Source of the DNA: Erythrobacter sp. F6033
GTDB taxonomy: Bacteria > Pseudomonadota > Alphaproteobacteria > Sphingomonadales > Sphingomonadaceae
Direction: 5' to 3'
DNA: 64,000 nt
NCBI RefSeq assembly: GCF_023016005.1
Contig: NZ_JALKAZ010000002.1
Coordinates: 248,001 to 312,000, forward strand
Shown: in pieces, positions 17,961 through 26,705 of the stretch
How positions within the stretch are numbered: the first letter of the stretch is position 1
Layout of the letters: each line of letters starts with the position of its first letter
The notes under the pieces: model-generated
The model's database searches: none
Told to the model about the DNA's origin: nothing
Seen by the model: the letters and a program-made list of their open reading frames with translations, nothing else
Program-made: the position numbers and the translations under genes

Positions 17961-19273
17961 GCAATCACGATCAAGCCGCCATCGACGCGCGTCCGCGCCT
18001 CTCTCGTCTTGAGGCCGCATGGGTAATTGCCCGGCGCGACTTTATTGCTGTGCTCTTCAGCCGTGCATTTTTGTTCTTTCTGATCGGGCCGCTCTTCCCC
18101 GTATTGGTTGGCGGGCTTGCTGGCAGCATTGGCGGGCAGAATTCCCGTGCAGCTGTCAGCAGCGAGATCGGCCTTGCCATGAGCGCCGAAGACAACGCCG
18201 CGATGATCGCTGCAGCAGCCAATCTGAAGCCGCAATTGCGCGGCGGTGTGCCCGATCTCGTTACAGTGCCTGAGGCGGCGGATAATCCGAATTTCGACGC
18301 CCGGGAGCACCTGGAACAGCGCAAGGGCAACTACGTCGCCATAGTTGGCGGCTCGCTTTCAGCGCCTGCGATCACGGGAACCGAAGGGCAAATCAACCGG
18401 TGGAAAGGCCCCGTCGAACTCCTCGCCGGAACTGCAATGAGCGCTGCACCAAGCACTTTCCCACAAAGTTCGACCACGCTGGTCACTTCCAGCGCTGCTT
18501 CGGAGCGCTCTTTGCGCCTGCGCACAGCGGGGGCAGCACAGATGATCCTGTTCCTTCTGACGATGCTGCTCGGTGGAATGGTCCTCTCCAACCTCGCCGA
18601 GGAAAAGGGTAACAAGATTATCGAAATCCTCGCCGCCGCACTGCCTATGGATGCGGTTTTTATGGGCAAGCTGTTTGCCATGTTGGGCGTCAGTTTTGTC
18701 GGCATCGCCGTGTGGGGCGCGTTTGGATGGGGTTTCTGGGCTGTGGCCGAAGATGCCATCGTCACCGTGACGCAAACCAATTACCGCGAGCTTCCCGGCC
18801 CCGCTGTCGGCTGGCCGATGTTTATGACGCTGGCGATCCTGTATTTCTCGATGGCGTATCTGCTGCTCGGGTCTTTGTTCCTGACAATCGGGGGCATGGC
18901 GAGCACCGTGCGCGAAGTGCAGACAATGTCGATGCCGGTCACAATGATGCAGCTGATGGTGTTCTTCCTCGCCGCCTACACGGTGACCATGCCGGGATCG
19001 GCGCTTGAAACGGTTGCAATCATTTTCCCGCTGTCGTCGCCATTCGCGATGCTGGCTCGGGCCGCCCTCGAAGAGACGCTGTGGACCCATGCTCTTGCTC
19101 TACTTTGGCAGGCATTCGCTGTGATCGTCTTGGTCAAAGGCGGATCAATGCTGTTCCGCAAGCGTGTAATGAAATCGGGCGGCGGAGGTCATGCGAAAAA
19201 GCGTCGCAATTGGTTCGGTAAACGGGGCCCCACCAATTCGGCGCAACAATCTTCCATCGAGCCGGCAGAATAA
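17957..19273 (+). CDS. ABC-2 type transporter permease (NatB-like)
   Basis: The 438-residue inner-membrane protein has one helix near residues 30-55, a large extracytoplasmic domain (about 60-190) and a C-terminal bundle of about five helices from 195 on (for example AAQMILFLLTMLLGGMVLSNL). That topology defines the ABC2_membrane_3/NatB group. AEEKGNKIIEIL directly after the second helix is the conserved coupling segment. The C-terminus is basic and glycine-rich. It pairs with the upstream ATPase, overlapping by 4 bases, and the two form a complete exporter. Confidence 0.92.
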   Translation: MSNHDQAAIDARPRLSRLEAAWVIARRDFIAVLFSRAFLFFLIGPLFPVLVGGLAGSIGGQNSRAAVSSEIGLAMSAEDNAAMIAAAANLKPQLRGGVPDLVTVPEAADNPNFDAREHLEQRKGNYVAIVGGSLSAPAITGTEGQINRWKGPVELLAGTAMSAAPSTFPQSSTTLVTSSAASERSLRLRTAGAAQMILFLLTMLLGGMVLSNLAEEKGNKIIEILAAALPMDAVFMGKLFAMLGVSFVGIAVWGAFGWGFWAVAEDAIVTVTQTNYRELPGPAVGWPMFMTLAILYFSMAYLLLGSLFLTIGGMASTVREVQTMSMPVTMMQLMVFFLAAYTVTMPGSALETVAIIFPLSSPFAMLARAALEETLWTHALALLWQAFAVIVLVKGGSMLFRKRVMKSGGGGHAKKRRNWFGKRGPTNSAQQSSIEPAE

Positions 19274-19295
19274 GTCGCATTTCGCAACCGAGTAT

Positions 19296-19309
19296 TGACA
19301 CCTGTGTCA
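19296..19309. promoter_or_regulatory. Palindrome TGACAC-CT-GTGTCA upstream of the P450 gene
   Basis: TGACAC (19296-19301) and GTGTCA (19304-19309) are perfect inverted repeats separated by two bases and end 57 bases before the P450 start. A TTGACA -35-like hexamer (19295-19300) overlaps the left arm, so a bound protein would block polymerase. The geometry suits a dimeric repressor such as a TetR-family protein. No regulator gene lies next to the P450, so the factor would be encoded elsewhere. Confidence 0.4.
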
Positions 19310-19366
19310 GTTACGGCAGGATGCGGGCCCAGAGACAGGAACACGTTGTCCTGACGGGAGAGAGAT

Positions 19367-20704
19367 ATGGCCACGATTGCCCCAAAGCGCCCTGAAGTGC
19401 GCACATCGCCGACTGCTTATGAAGCTATCAAAGAGCACTACGAGAACAATCCAGGCGAACGCCCCGAGCATCCGCACAAGTGGGATGTGAGCCGCAGCGA
19501 TATCTATTTCGAGGACAAGTGGCAGCCGATCTTTGCTGAGATGCAGGAAGCCGGCCCGCTCCACTACATTCCCGAAAGCCCATACGGCCCGTACTGGGCG
19601 GTGGTTGGCCATAAAGCGATCCAGCATATCGAGGCCCTTCCAGAAACCTTCTCGTCCAGCTGGGAGCATGGCGGGATTACAATCCTAGAGCGCTTGACAG
19701 AGGAAGAGGCTGAGGCCGCCGGGGCTGACACGCGCGAGCTGCCGATGTTTATCGCGATGGACCGCCCGCAACATACTGGCCAGCGCCGTACGGTTGCCCC
19801 CAAATTCACACCGTCGGCGATGGTCGATATGGAAACAGAGATTCGGCGGCGCACAGGCGAGTTGCTCGACACTCTGCCGCGCGGCGAAACCTTCGACTGG
19901 GTTGAAGAGGTTTCTATCGAATTGACCACGGGCATGCTGGCAATCCTGTTCGGTTTCCCGTGGGAAGACCGCCACTTGCTGACATTCTGGTCCGACTGGT
20001 CAGGTGATACAGAGCTTGCCACTGTGCGCGATCTGGACGCGACCCGCTGGGAAATCCTGCAAGAGATGGCTGGCTATTTCCAGTCGCTCTGGATCGAACG
20101 CACTCAGGACAAAGAGCCCGGCGATGATCTCATTTCGATGATGATCCATTCCGAAGCGATGAACCAAATGCGCCCCGAAGAGTTCATGGGCAATCTGGTA
20201 CTGCTTATCGTAGGCGGAAACGACACCACCCGCAATTCGATGAGCGGCTTCATTCATGCGCTCGACAAGTTCCCGGATCAGCGCAAAGTGTTCGAGGAAA
20301 ACCCCGATGTAATCCCGAACGCCGTACAGGAAATGCTGCGCGTGCAGACGCCGCTCGCGCATATGCGCCGTACCTGCACCGAAGACACCGAAGTTTTTGG
20401 ACAGACAATCAAAAAAGGCGACAAAGTCGTCTTGTGGTATCTCGCCGCCAATCACGAAGAAGGCGTGTTCGAAGAGCCGCACAAGCTCGATCTGCGCCGT
20501 GACAATGCCCGCCGCCATATCGCTTTTGGTTACGGCATTCACCGCTGCGTCGGTGCGCGCTTGGCCGAATTGCAATTGCGCATTCTTCTTGAAGAGATGC
20601 ACAAGCGCCGGATGCGGGTGCATGTGGCCGGTGATGTGGAGCGTGTACGGGCGAACTTCGTCCACGGCTTTCGCAAACTTGAAGTCGAAATCACCGATTT
20701 CTGA
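19367..20704 (+). CDS. Cytochrome P450, CYP153-like
   Basis: This is a soluble 445-residue P450. The I-helix oxygen-activation motif reads VGGNDTTRNS (about residues 284-293). The heme loop FGYGIHRCVG carries the cysteine ligand Cys394. The segments DVSRSDIYFEDKWQPIF and YGPYWAVV near the N-terminus and RANFVHGFRKLEVE at the end match the CYP153 alkane and fatty-acid omega-hydroxylase pattern as I know it. The family assignment is by eye. CYP153 enzymes need a ferredoxin and a ferredoxin reductase. A reductase-type gene lies at 13.4 kb, but no ferredoxin gene is present. A palindrome upstream suggests control by a repressor. Confidence 0.88.
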   Translation: MATIAPKRPEVRTSPTAYEAIKEHYENNPGERPEHPHKWDVSRSDIYFEDKWQPIFAEMQEAGPLHYIPESPYGPYWAVVGHKAIQHIEALPETFSSSWEHGGITILERLTEEEAEAAGADTRELPMFIAMDRPQHTGQRRTVAPKFTPSAMVDMETEIRRRTGELLDTLPRGETFDWVEEVSIELTTGMLAILFGFPWEDRHLLTFWSDWSGDTELATVRDLDATRWEILQEMAGYFQSLWIERTQDKEPGDDLISMMIHSEAMNQMRPEEFMGNLVLLIVGGNDTTRNSMSGFIHALDKFPDQRKVFEENPDVIPNAVQEMLRVQTPLAHMRRTCTEDTEVFGQTIKKGDKVVLWYLAANHEEGVFEEPHKLDLRRDNARRHIAFGYGIHRCVGARLAELQLRILLEEMHKRRMRVHVAGDVERVRANFVHGFRKLEVEITDF

Positions 20705-20791
20705 GCTGGCCTAAGCGCCCAAGTGAAACTTTTTGGACGTTTCCAACGTAAACAGAGGTGAGACACTTTTGTTTTGTCGGGAGCAAAACGC

Positions 20792-21292
20792 ATGAAATTT
20801 GGACTATCCAGCCGCCGCCGCTTTATCGCGAGCGCCGCAATCGCAGCCTCCATGCCAGTGCTTGCGAGCTGCGGAGCTACCCCTGCGCAGGCCCGCAAAG
20901 ATTTCCGCATTCGGAAAACCGAAGGGCAATGGCGCCGCTCCCTGACCCGTTCGGAATTCCAAATTCTGCGCGAAGCGGGGACCGAACGCGCGTGGACCTC
21001 ACCGCTGAACAAGGAAAAGCGCAAAGGCACATACAAATGCGCCGGATGCGGGAATGCAATTTACTCGTCAGCCCACAAATATGACAGTCGCAGCGGTTGG
21101 CCGGCATTCTACAAAGCCATCGACAAAGGCGCAGTCGGCACATCCGTCGATTACAAGATCGGCTATGCCCGCACAGAGGTGCACTGCGCGGATTGCGGTG
21201 GGCATCTGGGACACATCTTTGGAGACGGCCCCAAGCCAACAGGCAAGCGTCACTGTATCAATGGGATCGCAATGGACTTTGTCCCGGCATAA
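20792..21292 (+). CDS. msrB: Peptide-methionine (R)-S-oxide reductase, exported
   Basis: MsrB reduces the R-epimer of methionine sulfoxide in proteins. The 166-residue product has two zinc-binding CxxC pairs (CAGCG and CADCGG), the segment SGWPAFYKAI and the catalytic RHCINGIAMDF with Cys155. Unusually, it starts with a twin-arginine-like signal, SRRRFIASAAIAASM (residues 7-21), and a lipobox LASC at residues 24-27. It is therefore probably a Tat-exported lipoprotein that repairs envelope proteins. ATG 20792 has GGGAG upstream. An exported MsrA lies at 35.3 kb. Confidence 0.94.
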   Translation: MKFGLSSRRRFIASAAIAASMPVLASCGATPAQARKDFRIRKTEGQWRRSLTRSEFQILREAGTERAWTSPLNKEKRKGTYKCAGCGNAIYSSAHKYDSRSGWPAFYKAIDKGAVGTSVDYKIGYARTEVHCADCGGHLGHIFGDGPKPTGKRHCINGIAMDFVPA

Positions 21293-21324
21293 GCAGTTCG
21301 GGCAGTCATCTGGACCTGAGGGGC

Positions 21325-21954
21325 TTAGTCGGAAAGAAGCGTAGGCGACTGTAACTTGGCTGCCAATCGAGCGAAGTCGCCAAGCGTGAACGTGTCATCG
21401 AACACCACGCCATACTGGTTGTCTCGCCGCCAGCGTACTTTCGCACGAACTTCCTTTAATCCCTCAGGGCTGGAAAGACGCAAAGTCTGATCAATTGCAA
21501 ACACACCGTCGCATTCGAATCGCGCGCCTTGCTGCGACAGGTTTTCGACAACAGCTTCGCATGACTGAGTCAGCGTACCGACCGTGATGGGGAAGAAAAC
21601 GCCCAGACGCAGTCCGCGTTTCGGGTATTCGCCAGCCTCATTGATAAGTTGAGCGACATCAACGGAATTTGTGAATTCAAAACCGGCTTCGTTGTTGCGT
21701 TCCCAGACGGGCCTCACTTCGTAGCGTCCGCCGCCAGGCATATGCAGTTCCAGCGGGTCACCTTTCGGCAGCCCATGGAACAAACGCACGCTCACGCCAG
21801 TCTCGGACACGTCGCGGATCACGCAGACAAATTCCCCCTCATGCGCGACCAAACGCGCAGCCCGGATAAGCAGCGTAAAGCGCGGTGCAACGCGCAGTTC
21901 GGCTGCATTGTCCGGTTCTGTTTCAACGCGCGGATTGGTCGCCATATTGTCCAT
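21325..21954 (-). CDS. Tandem PilZ-domain protein
   Basis: The product of 209 residues has two successive beta-rich domains that look like PilZ folds. The first carries the segment RDVSETGVSVRLFHGL (about residues 50-65) and the second VVENLSQQGARFECDGVF (about 140-157). Both resemble the DxSxxG motif of PilZ c-di-GMP receptors; the canonical RxxxR is only partly visible (LRVAPRF). A role as a c-di-GMP sensor or as a structural PilZ protein is possible. ATG 21954 is chosen; ATG 21978 is an alternative. It is transcribed alone and converges on msrB. Confidence 0.75.
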   Translation of the reverse strand: MDNMATNPRVETEPDNAAELRVAPRFTLLIRAARLVAHEGEFVCVIRDVSETGVSVRLFHGLPKGDPLELHMPGGGRYEVRPVWERNNEAGFEFTNSVDVAQLINEAGEYPKRGLRLGVFFPITVGTLTQSCEAVVENLSQQGARFECDGVFAIDQTLRLSSPEGLKEVRAKVRWRRDNQYGVVFDDTFTLGDFARLAAKLQSPTLLSD

Positions 21955-22103
21955 TTCTGGTCGCCTTGCACCCTGCATAATCCTGATCAGATGCAGAGAA
22001 CCGAGAGTGGTCGTAAAGATTCGAAAAGAATCGATAGGTCCAGACCGGTTAAGACGGCGATAATGCCGGGCTATGGTTGGCAGATAATTGGAGAGTTGGC
22101 AGC

Positions 22104-22188
22104 TGGTGCGGGTGGCGGGACTCGAACCCGCACGATCAAAGATCAGGGGATTTTAAGTCCCCGGCGTCTACCATTCCGCCACACCCGC
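22104..22188 (-). tRNA. tRNA-Leu(TAA)
   Basis: The 85-base gene folds into a full cloverleaf. The acceptor stem is GCGGGTG/CACCCGC, the anticodon stem GGGGA/TCCCC with loop CTTAAAA and anticodon TAA, and the T-arm GCGGG TTCGAGT CCCGC. A long variable arm (about 14 bases) is typical of leucine tRNAs. The discriminator is A and the CCA end is encoded. It reads UUA and UUG leucine codons. Confidence 0.97.
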
Positions 22189-22319
22189 CGATGCAATTGC
22201 CCAGCTGAAATTGCGCGATAGCCAGCGGAGCTCGACACGGCAACCGATCAAACACCTCGCTTGCCACTTCGCACTTTAGGCCCCATTTGCCAGAGCCAAC
22301 GCATCATTCAGGGACAGCT

Positions 22320-24002
22320 ATGGCAGGCGAACTTCACGACGCGCATTCAGTGGTCGCCACAATCCAACCGGCGATTACCTTGCTTGGCCTCGGAATAGGG
22401 GCCGCGCTAATCTCGCGCGCGTGCCGCCTCAATCCGATTGTCGGCTATCTCGGGCTGGGGCTCGGGATTGCGGCACTTGGCTATGCCGATGACTTTAGCG
22501 GTCCGGTGGTCGCAGCAATGGCTGAAGCTGGCGTGATGTTTCTGCTGTTTAATCTCGGACTGCACTTCTCGCTTGGACGCATAAAAGCCGAGGCCGCCAA
22601 TATCTTCGGTTTCGGCAGCTTGCAGATGCTCATCGCAGGGGGCGGATTTGCTGCCCTATTCTGGGCGATCGGATTGCCCGTTGAGTTCGCCATTATCGGT
22701 GGCTTTGCCATGGGCCTGTCTTCGACTGCGGTTGTCATTGGCCTCGTACGCGAGCGCGATCAGGAAGATTGCCCGGTCGGGCGCGCCTCGCAATCAATCC
22801 TGATCTTTCAGGACATCGCCGCGATCCTCCTTCTTGTCGCAGCAGGAGCATTGGGAAGTGGCGGGGCCATTGCGCCGCAACTGGGCCTGGCCGGCCTCAA
22901 AGCACTGGCGGCATTTGGGATTGCAGTCGTGTTTGCGCGCTATCTGATCGGTCCGCTGTTCAAACTTATCGCGAGAGCCGGCAGCAGCGAGGTGTACACC
23001 GCAACCGCGCTGTTCATTGCGCTAGCTGCTGGTTGGGCGACTGGGGTTGCGGGTCTTTCGCTCACCCTTGGGGCGTTTCTCGGCGGTATGGCAGTGGCGG
23101 ACTCCCGTTATCGCATCATGGTGCAGACGGAAATTGACGCGTTTCGTGGGCTATTTCTCAGCTTCTTCTTTATCTCGGTCGGCTTGGCGATCGATCCGGC
23201 AATCATCGCCGAGAATTGGATCTTGGTGATCGCCGCCGCGGTTGGATTGATTGTCCTTAAATGCGGATTCAACGTGCTCGCGGGGCTGGCGAACCGTTGG
23301 TCTGTGCCAGGCTCGATCCAGCTTGGTTTTCTTCTTGGACAGGGCAGCGAGTTTGCGCTGGTTCTGTTCGCGATCCCGGCTGTTGCTGGTCTGGTCGATA
23401 GCGAGGCGCTTTCGATCCTTGTGTCAGCCATCGCGATCAGCCTTGCCGTGACGCCGCTCGTTTCGAATATCGGCCGGAAACTGGCAGGCAAATTGCGGGC
23501 TGGCCCAGCAGACAAAAAGCTCGAAGGTGATGATGCGCCGGTTGTCATAATCGGGCTGGGGCCGGTCGGGCGCGGCGTCGCCGATGCGCTCGCATACAAC
23601 GACATCGGCTATCTTGCTGTGGAACCCAATGTAGCGCGCTTCGAAACCGCTTTGGCAGATGGTTACCACGTGCATCAGGCCAATGCAGGCGATCCGCGCA
23701 GCTGGGATGCAATCGGCATGGGTAAGCGCGAAGTTGTTGTCGTTGCTACAAACAATCTCAACGTTTCACGCGAACTTGCGCCGCTTGTTGAAGATCGGCT
23801 GCCCAATATTGAACGGGTGATCGGCTTGCCGGGGCCCGAAGGTCTCGAGGAATTTGCCGAGCTTGGGATGATGCCAGTCGACGTGACACGCGAAGGCGGG
23901 CCCGATCAGGTCGTCGACATGGTGTTTGCCGCGCTTAATCGCGAGCGCAAATTGCCGAACTCCAACTTCGTCAATGACGAGGCTGAGCGGGTCACTGCAT
24001 GA
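22320..24002 (+). CDS. CPA2-family cation:proton antiporter with RCK domain (KefB/YbaL-like)
   Basis: This encodes 560 residues. The first 390 form about 12 membrane helices of the Na+/H+ exchanger fold (GYLGLGLGIAALGYADDF, then GLSSTAVVIGLV). The rest is a cytoplasmic RCK-N domain with the nucleotide-binding VVIIGLGPVGRGVADAL (about residues 415-431). Such proteins export potassium or sodium in exchange for protons and respond to nucleotides or thiols. ATG 22320 is preceded by AGGGA. A TTG at 22287 is an alternative. It converges on ihfB. Confidence 0.93.
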   Translation: MAGELHDAHSVVATIQPAITLLGLGIGAALISRACRLNPIVGYLGLGLGIAALGYADDFSGPVVAAMAEAGVMFLLFNLGLHFSLGRIKAEAANIFGFGSLQMLIAGGGFAALFWAIGLPVEFAIIGGFAMGLSSTAVVIGLVRERDQEDCPVGRASQSILIFQDIAAILLLVAAGALGSGGAIAPQLGLAGLKALAAFGIAVVFARYLIGPLFKLIARAGSSEVYTATALFIALAAGWATGVAGLSLTLGAFLGGMAVADSRYRIMVQTEIDAFRGLFLSFFFISVGLAIDPAIIAENWILVIAAAVGLIVLKCGFNVLAGLANRWSVPGSIQLGFLLGQGSEFALVLFAIPAVAGLVDSEALSILVSAIAISLAVTPLVSNIGRKLAGKLRAGPADKKLEGDDAPVVIIGLGPVGRGVADALAYNDIGYLAVEPNVARFETALADGYHVHQANAGDPRSWDAIGMGKREVVVVATNNLNVSRELAPLVEDRLPNIERVIGLPGPEGLEEFAELGMMPVDVTREGGPDQVVDMVFAALNRERKLPNSNFVNDEAERVTA

Positions 24003-24020
24003 TAGGAATGATGAGCGGCG

Positions 24021-24302
24021 TTAGGAGCCGTTCAAACGCTGCCGAATTTCTTTGCCAGCTTTGAAATACGGCACACGTTTCGCCGGTACTTCGACAGATT
24101 CGCCGGTGCGCGGATTGCGTCCTGTGCGAGCATCGCGTTCTCGTGTCGAGAATGCCCCAAAACCGCGAAGTTCGACCCGGCCACCTTCGGCCAGCCGCTG
24201 CGTAATCTCGTCAAAGAAGATATCGACGACCTGCTCGATCTCTTCAGCGCGCAATTCCGGATTGTCATTGTGCAATTGCTGCAGCAATTCGGATCTAATC
24301 AT
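24021..24302 (-). CDS. ihfB: Integration host factor, beta subunit
   Basis: IHF is a DNA-bending heterodimer used in transcription, replication and recombination. The 93-residue product is full length and begins [18 protein letters not shown], as IHF-beta does, and not as HU. The DNA-contacting arm [25 protein letters not shown] (about residues 60-84) is intact and includes the Pro of the intercalating loop. The alpha subunit is not in the window. Confidence 0.95.
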   Translation of the reverse strand: MIRSELLQQLHNDNPELRAEEIEQVVDIFFDEITQRLAEGGRVELRGFGAFSTRERDARTGRNPRTGESVEVPAKRVPYFKAGKEIRQRLNGS

Positions 24303-24482
24303 ATCTTTGACTTCCCAGTGATCCAGGACGGACGCATGAATGTATGCAATCCGTCGTGCCCCTCAACTATGCCCCGACCCAAAGGCGCTTCATGAACAAA
24401 CGCTGCCATGCCCGCGCCCATGTGGCAAGTCGGAGGTGGCATAAAGTTGCATTTTTCTCATTACGGCACAGGAATTTGCCGT

Positions 24483-24821
24483 TTAAGTGCACTCGGCCAG
24501 CTCAGCGAGGTCCAATCCGAGTCGGCGCATCCGCGCACGAATTTCCGGCCATTCCTCCTGGAGGAACTGTTCTTTCTCGCGAGTGCGCAATTGCTCAGCC
24601 GCGCCCTCGACAACATACATGCCGACGCCGCGCTGGACCTCGACTAACCCGTCATTCTGAAACTGCTGATACGCTTTGGCCACTGTCAGCGGATTTGCGC
24701 CTTGCTCAGCCGCAAGCGCGCGCACCGACGGCAACATTTTGCCCTCGGCATATTCGCCTTGAATGATGGACGCGGCGATTTGATCGCGCAGTTTCAGGTA
24801 AACAGGTCGGCTTTGGCTCAT
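24483..24821 (-). CDS. GntR-family regulator, YtrA subfamily
   Basis: The 112-residue protein has an N-terminal winged helix (YLKLRDQIAASIIQGEYAEGKMLPSVRALAAEQGANPLTVAKAYQQF, residues 8-54, by pieces) and only a short helical C-terminal tail. This is the minimal YtrA layout. YtrA-type regulators usually control ABC transporter operons in their own locus. None is adjacent here. The divergent neighbour is the POT peptide transporter 184 bases away, which could be its target. The 184-base gap holds AGTGC repeats around 24836 but no certain operator. Confidence 0.9.
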   Translation of the reverse strand: MSQSRPVYLKLRDQIAASIIQGEYAEGKMLPSVRALAAEQGANPLTVAKAYQQFQNDGLVEVQRGVGMYVVEGAAEQLRTREKEQFLQEEWPEIRARMRRLGLDLAELAECT

Positions 24822-25005
24822 AACATCCTCGCAAAGTGCAGTAGTGCCATAATACAGCGAAGCGCGTCAAGTTCCCGCCCTTTGTGAGGCGTGCGACGAA
24901 CCGTGCAACAAAAGCTTCACAGCGCCGAAACACACGTTAGGGTGCGCCGCTTGATGCGCCCGTGGGGTCGGGCGCGACGATAAGATAAATAGGGATCTGC
25001 AGAAC

Positions 25006-26679
25006 ATGGGCGAACTTAAAGAATTTGCGATGTGGGGATATGGGGACTGGGCCATGGTCGTGGCCTCGATCGTCCTTGGTATCTTTCTGATCGGCGGCGC
25101 TTGGGCGGTAACCCGCCCTCAAGAAGAGGTCATGGGTCACCCCAAAGGACTCTACATGCTGTTCTTTGCCGAGATGTGGGAGCGTTTCTCTTACTACGGC
25201 ATGCGCGCCTTGCTTACGCTCTATCTGGTCAAGCACTGGATGTATTCGGATGGCAGCGCCAACCTGATTTATGGTGCCTATACCAGCCTCGTATACATCA
25301 CGCCGGTGCTCGGCGGTTGGCTGGCTGACCGATACTTGGGACAACGCAAAGCGGTTCTGTTCGGCGCTGTTCTGCTGACACTCGGTCACTTCTTTATGGC
25401 GTTCGAAGGCGACGGCTCGGGCTATGCCAACGATCCAACGCTCAACGTATTCTGGCTCGCTCTGGCATTGATCATTGTTGGCTCAGGCTTCCTCAAAGCG
25501 AACATCTCCGTGATCGTGGGTCAACTGTACCCGCGCACAGATATTCGCCGCGATAGTGCTTACACGATCTTCTACATGGGCATTAACCTCGGCGCAGCGG
25601 CAGGCGTTCTGATCGCCGCGTATCTGGGTGAAACTGTCAGCTGGGCGCTCGGCTTTGGCCTTGCTGGCTTCGGTATGCTGCTCGGCCTGATCGTGTTCAT
25701 CATCGGCAAGCCGCTGTTGAAGGGCAAAGGCGAAAGCCCGAACCCTGCGAAGTTGAAAGAGAAAGTCGGCGGCATTAGCCTCGAATGGCTGCTGTACGGT
25801 GTCGGCTTCGCCGGTGTCGCGGTGATCTGGTTCCTGATCCAGTATCAAAGCCTTGTCGGTGGCATCTTGCTGGCTTCGGGCATCGCGCTTCTCGCATACG
25901 TTCTGTTTGAAGCGTTCAAGCTCGACAAAGAAGCACGCGAACGTGTGTTCGCGATGATCTTCCTGATCTTGCTGATGCCTTTGTTCTGGGGTTTGTTCGA
26001 GCAAGCTGGCGGTTCGCTTAACCTGTTTACCGATCGCCACGTTGATAAGGGCGGTATTCCAACCACCTTCTTCCAATCGATCAACCCGATCTACATCATC
26101 CTGCTTGGCCCGCTTTTCGCAGGTCTGTGGCAGTGGATGGCACGCAAAGGGATTGAACCCTCAACGCCTGCCAAAATGGGATTGGGCATCGCGCAGATGG
26201 GCCTCGCCTTTATCGTAATGGTCTGGGGCGCTGAAACCTTCAGCACCACTGGCGAAGCTGGCGCGATTATGATGCCAGTGCTCTTCCTGTTCATCTTCTA
26301 CCTGCTGTCGACCACTGGTGAGCTTTGCTTGTCACCGGTCGGCCTCTCGGCGATGAACCGGCTGTCCGTGAAGCACATGGCCAGCCTGATGATGGCAGCG
26401 TTCTTCTTCGGCACGGCAGGCGGCAATTATGTCGCAGGCTTCATGGGCTCGCTCATGGGTGAAGGCGAAGGCGGCAACATGACCCGCGAAGGCGCTCTTG
26501 AAGCGTACTGGACCATGGGTCTCGTCGCTTTTGTCGTCGGCATCTTGGTTTGTTTCGTCAGCCCGCTGGTGAAGAAGCTGATGCATCTCGACACGCTGAA
26601 AGACGAAGAAGACGATCACCTTGCTGGCGAAGCCGAACTTGGCGAACCTGCAGCTGCTGGCACTCACCCGGCGCAATAA
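25006..26679 (+). CDS. Proton-dependent oligopeptide transporter (POT/PTR family)
   Basis: The 557-residue membrane protein imports di- and tripeptides with protons. The POT signature is present: the helix-1 ExxERF element is FFAEMWERFSYYGMRALL (about residues 49-66) and the PTR2 motif is FYMGINLGAAAGVLIA (about 188-203). About 14 membrane helices follow, with an acidic C-terminal tail. It is followed 20-26 bases later by two amidohydrolase genes of a peptidase-related superfamily. An operon for peptide use is plausible. Confidence 0.95.
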   Translation: MGELKEFAMWGYGDWAMVVASIVLGIFLIGGAWAVTRPQEEVMGHPKGLYMLFFAEMWERFSYYGMRALLTLYLVKHWMYSDGSANLIYGAYTSLVYITPVLGGWLADRYLGQRKAVLFGAVLLTLGHFFMAFEGDGSGYANDPTLNVFWLALALIIVGSGFLKANISVIVGQLYPRTDIRRDSAYTIFYMGINLGAAAGVLIAAYLGETVSWALGFGLAGFGMLLGLIVFIIGKPLLKGKGESPNPAKLKEKVGGISLEWLLYGVGFAGVAVIWFLIQYQSLVGGILLASGIALLAYVLFEAFKLDKEARERVFAMIFLILLMPLFWGLFEQAGGSLNLFTDRHVDKGGIPTTFFQSINPIYIILLGPLFAGLWQWMARKGIEPSTPAKMGLGIAQMGLAFIVMVWGAETFSTTGEAGAIMMPVLFLFIFYLLSTTGELCLSPVGLSAMNRLSVKHMASLMMAAFFFGTAGGNYVAGFMGSLMGEGEGGNMTREGALEAYWTMGLVAFVVGILVCFVSPLVKKLMHLDTLKDEEDDHLAGEAELGEPAAAGTHPAQ

Positions 26680-26705
26680 CCCGTTAAGTGAACAGGGGAA
26701 TGAAT

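Noticed and set aside
24822..25005. AGTGC repeats between the GntR gene and the POT transporter as an operator
   Set aside because: The repeats are short and not palindromic. No clear YtrA-type operator could be defined, so they are mentioned only with the GntR gene.
25483..26076. 197-residue minus-strand frame inside the POT transporter gene
   Set aside because: Its low-complexity composition mirrors membrane-helix codons on the other strand.
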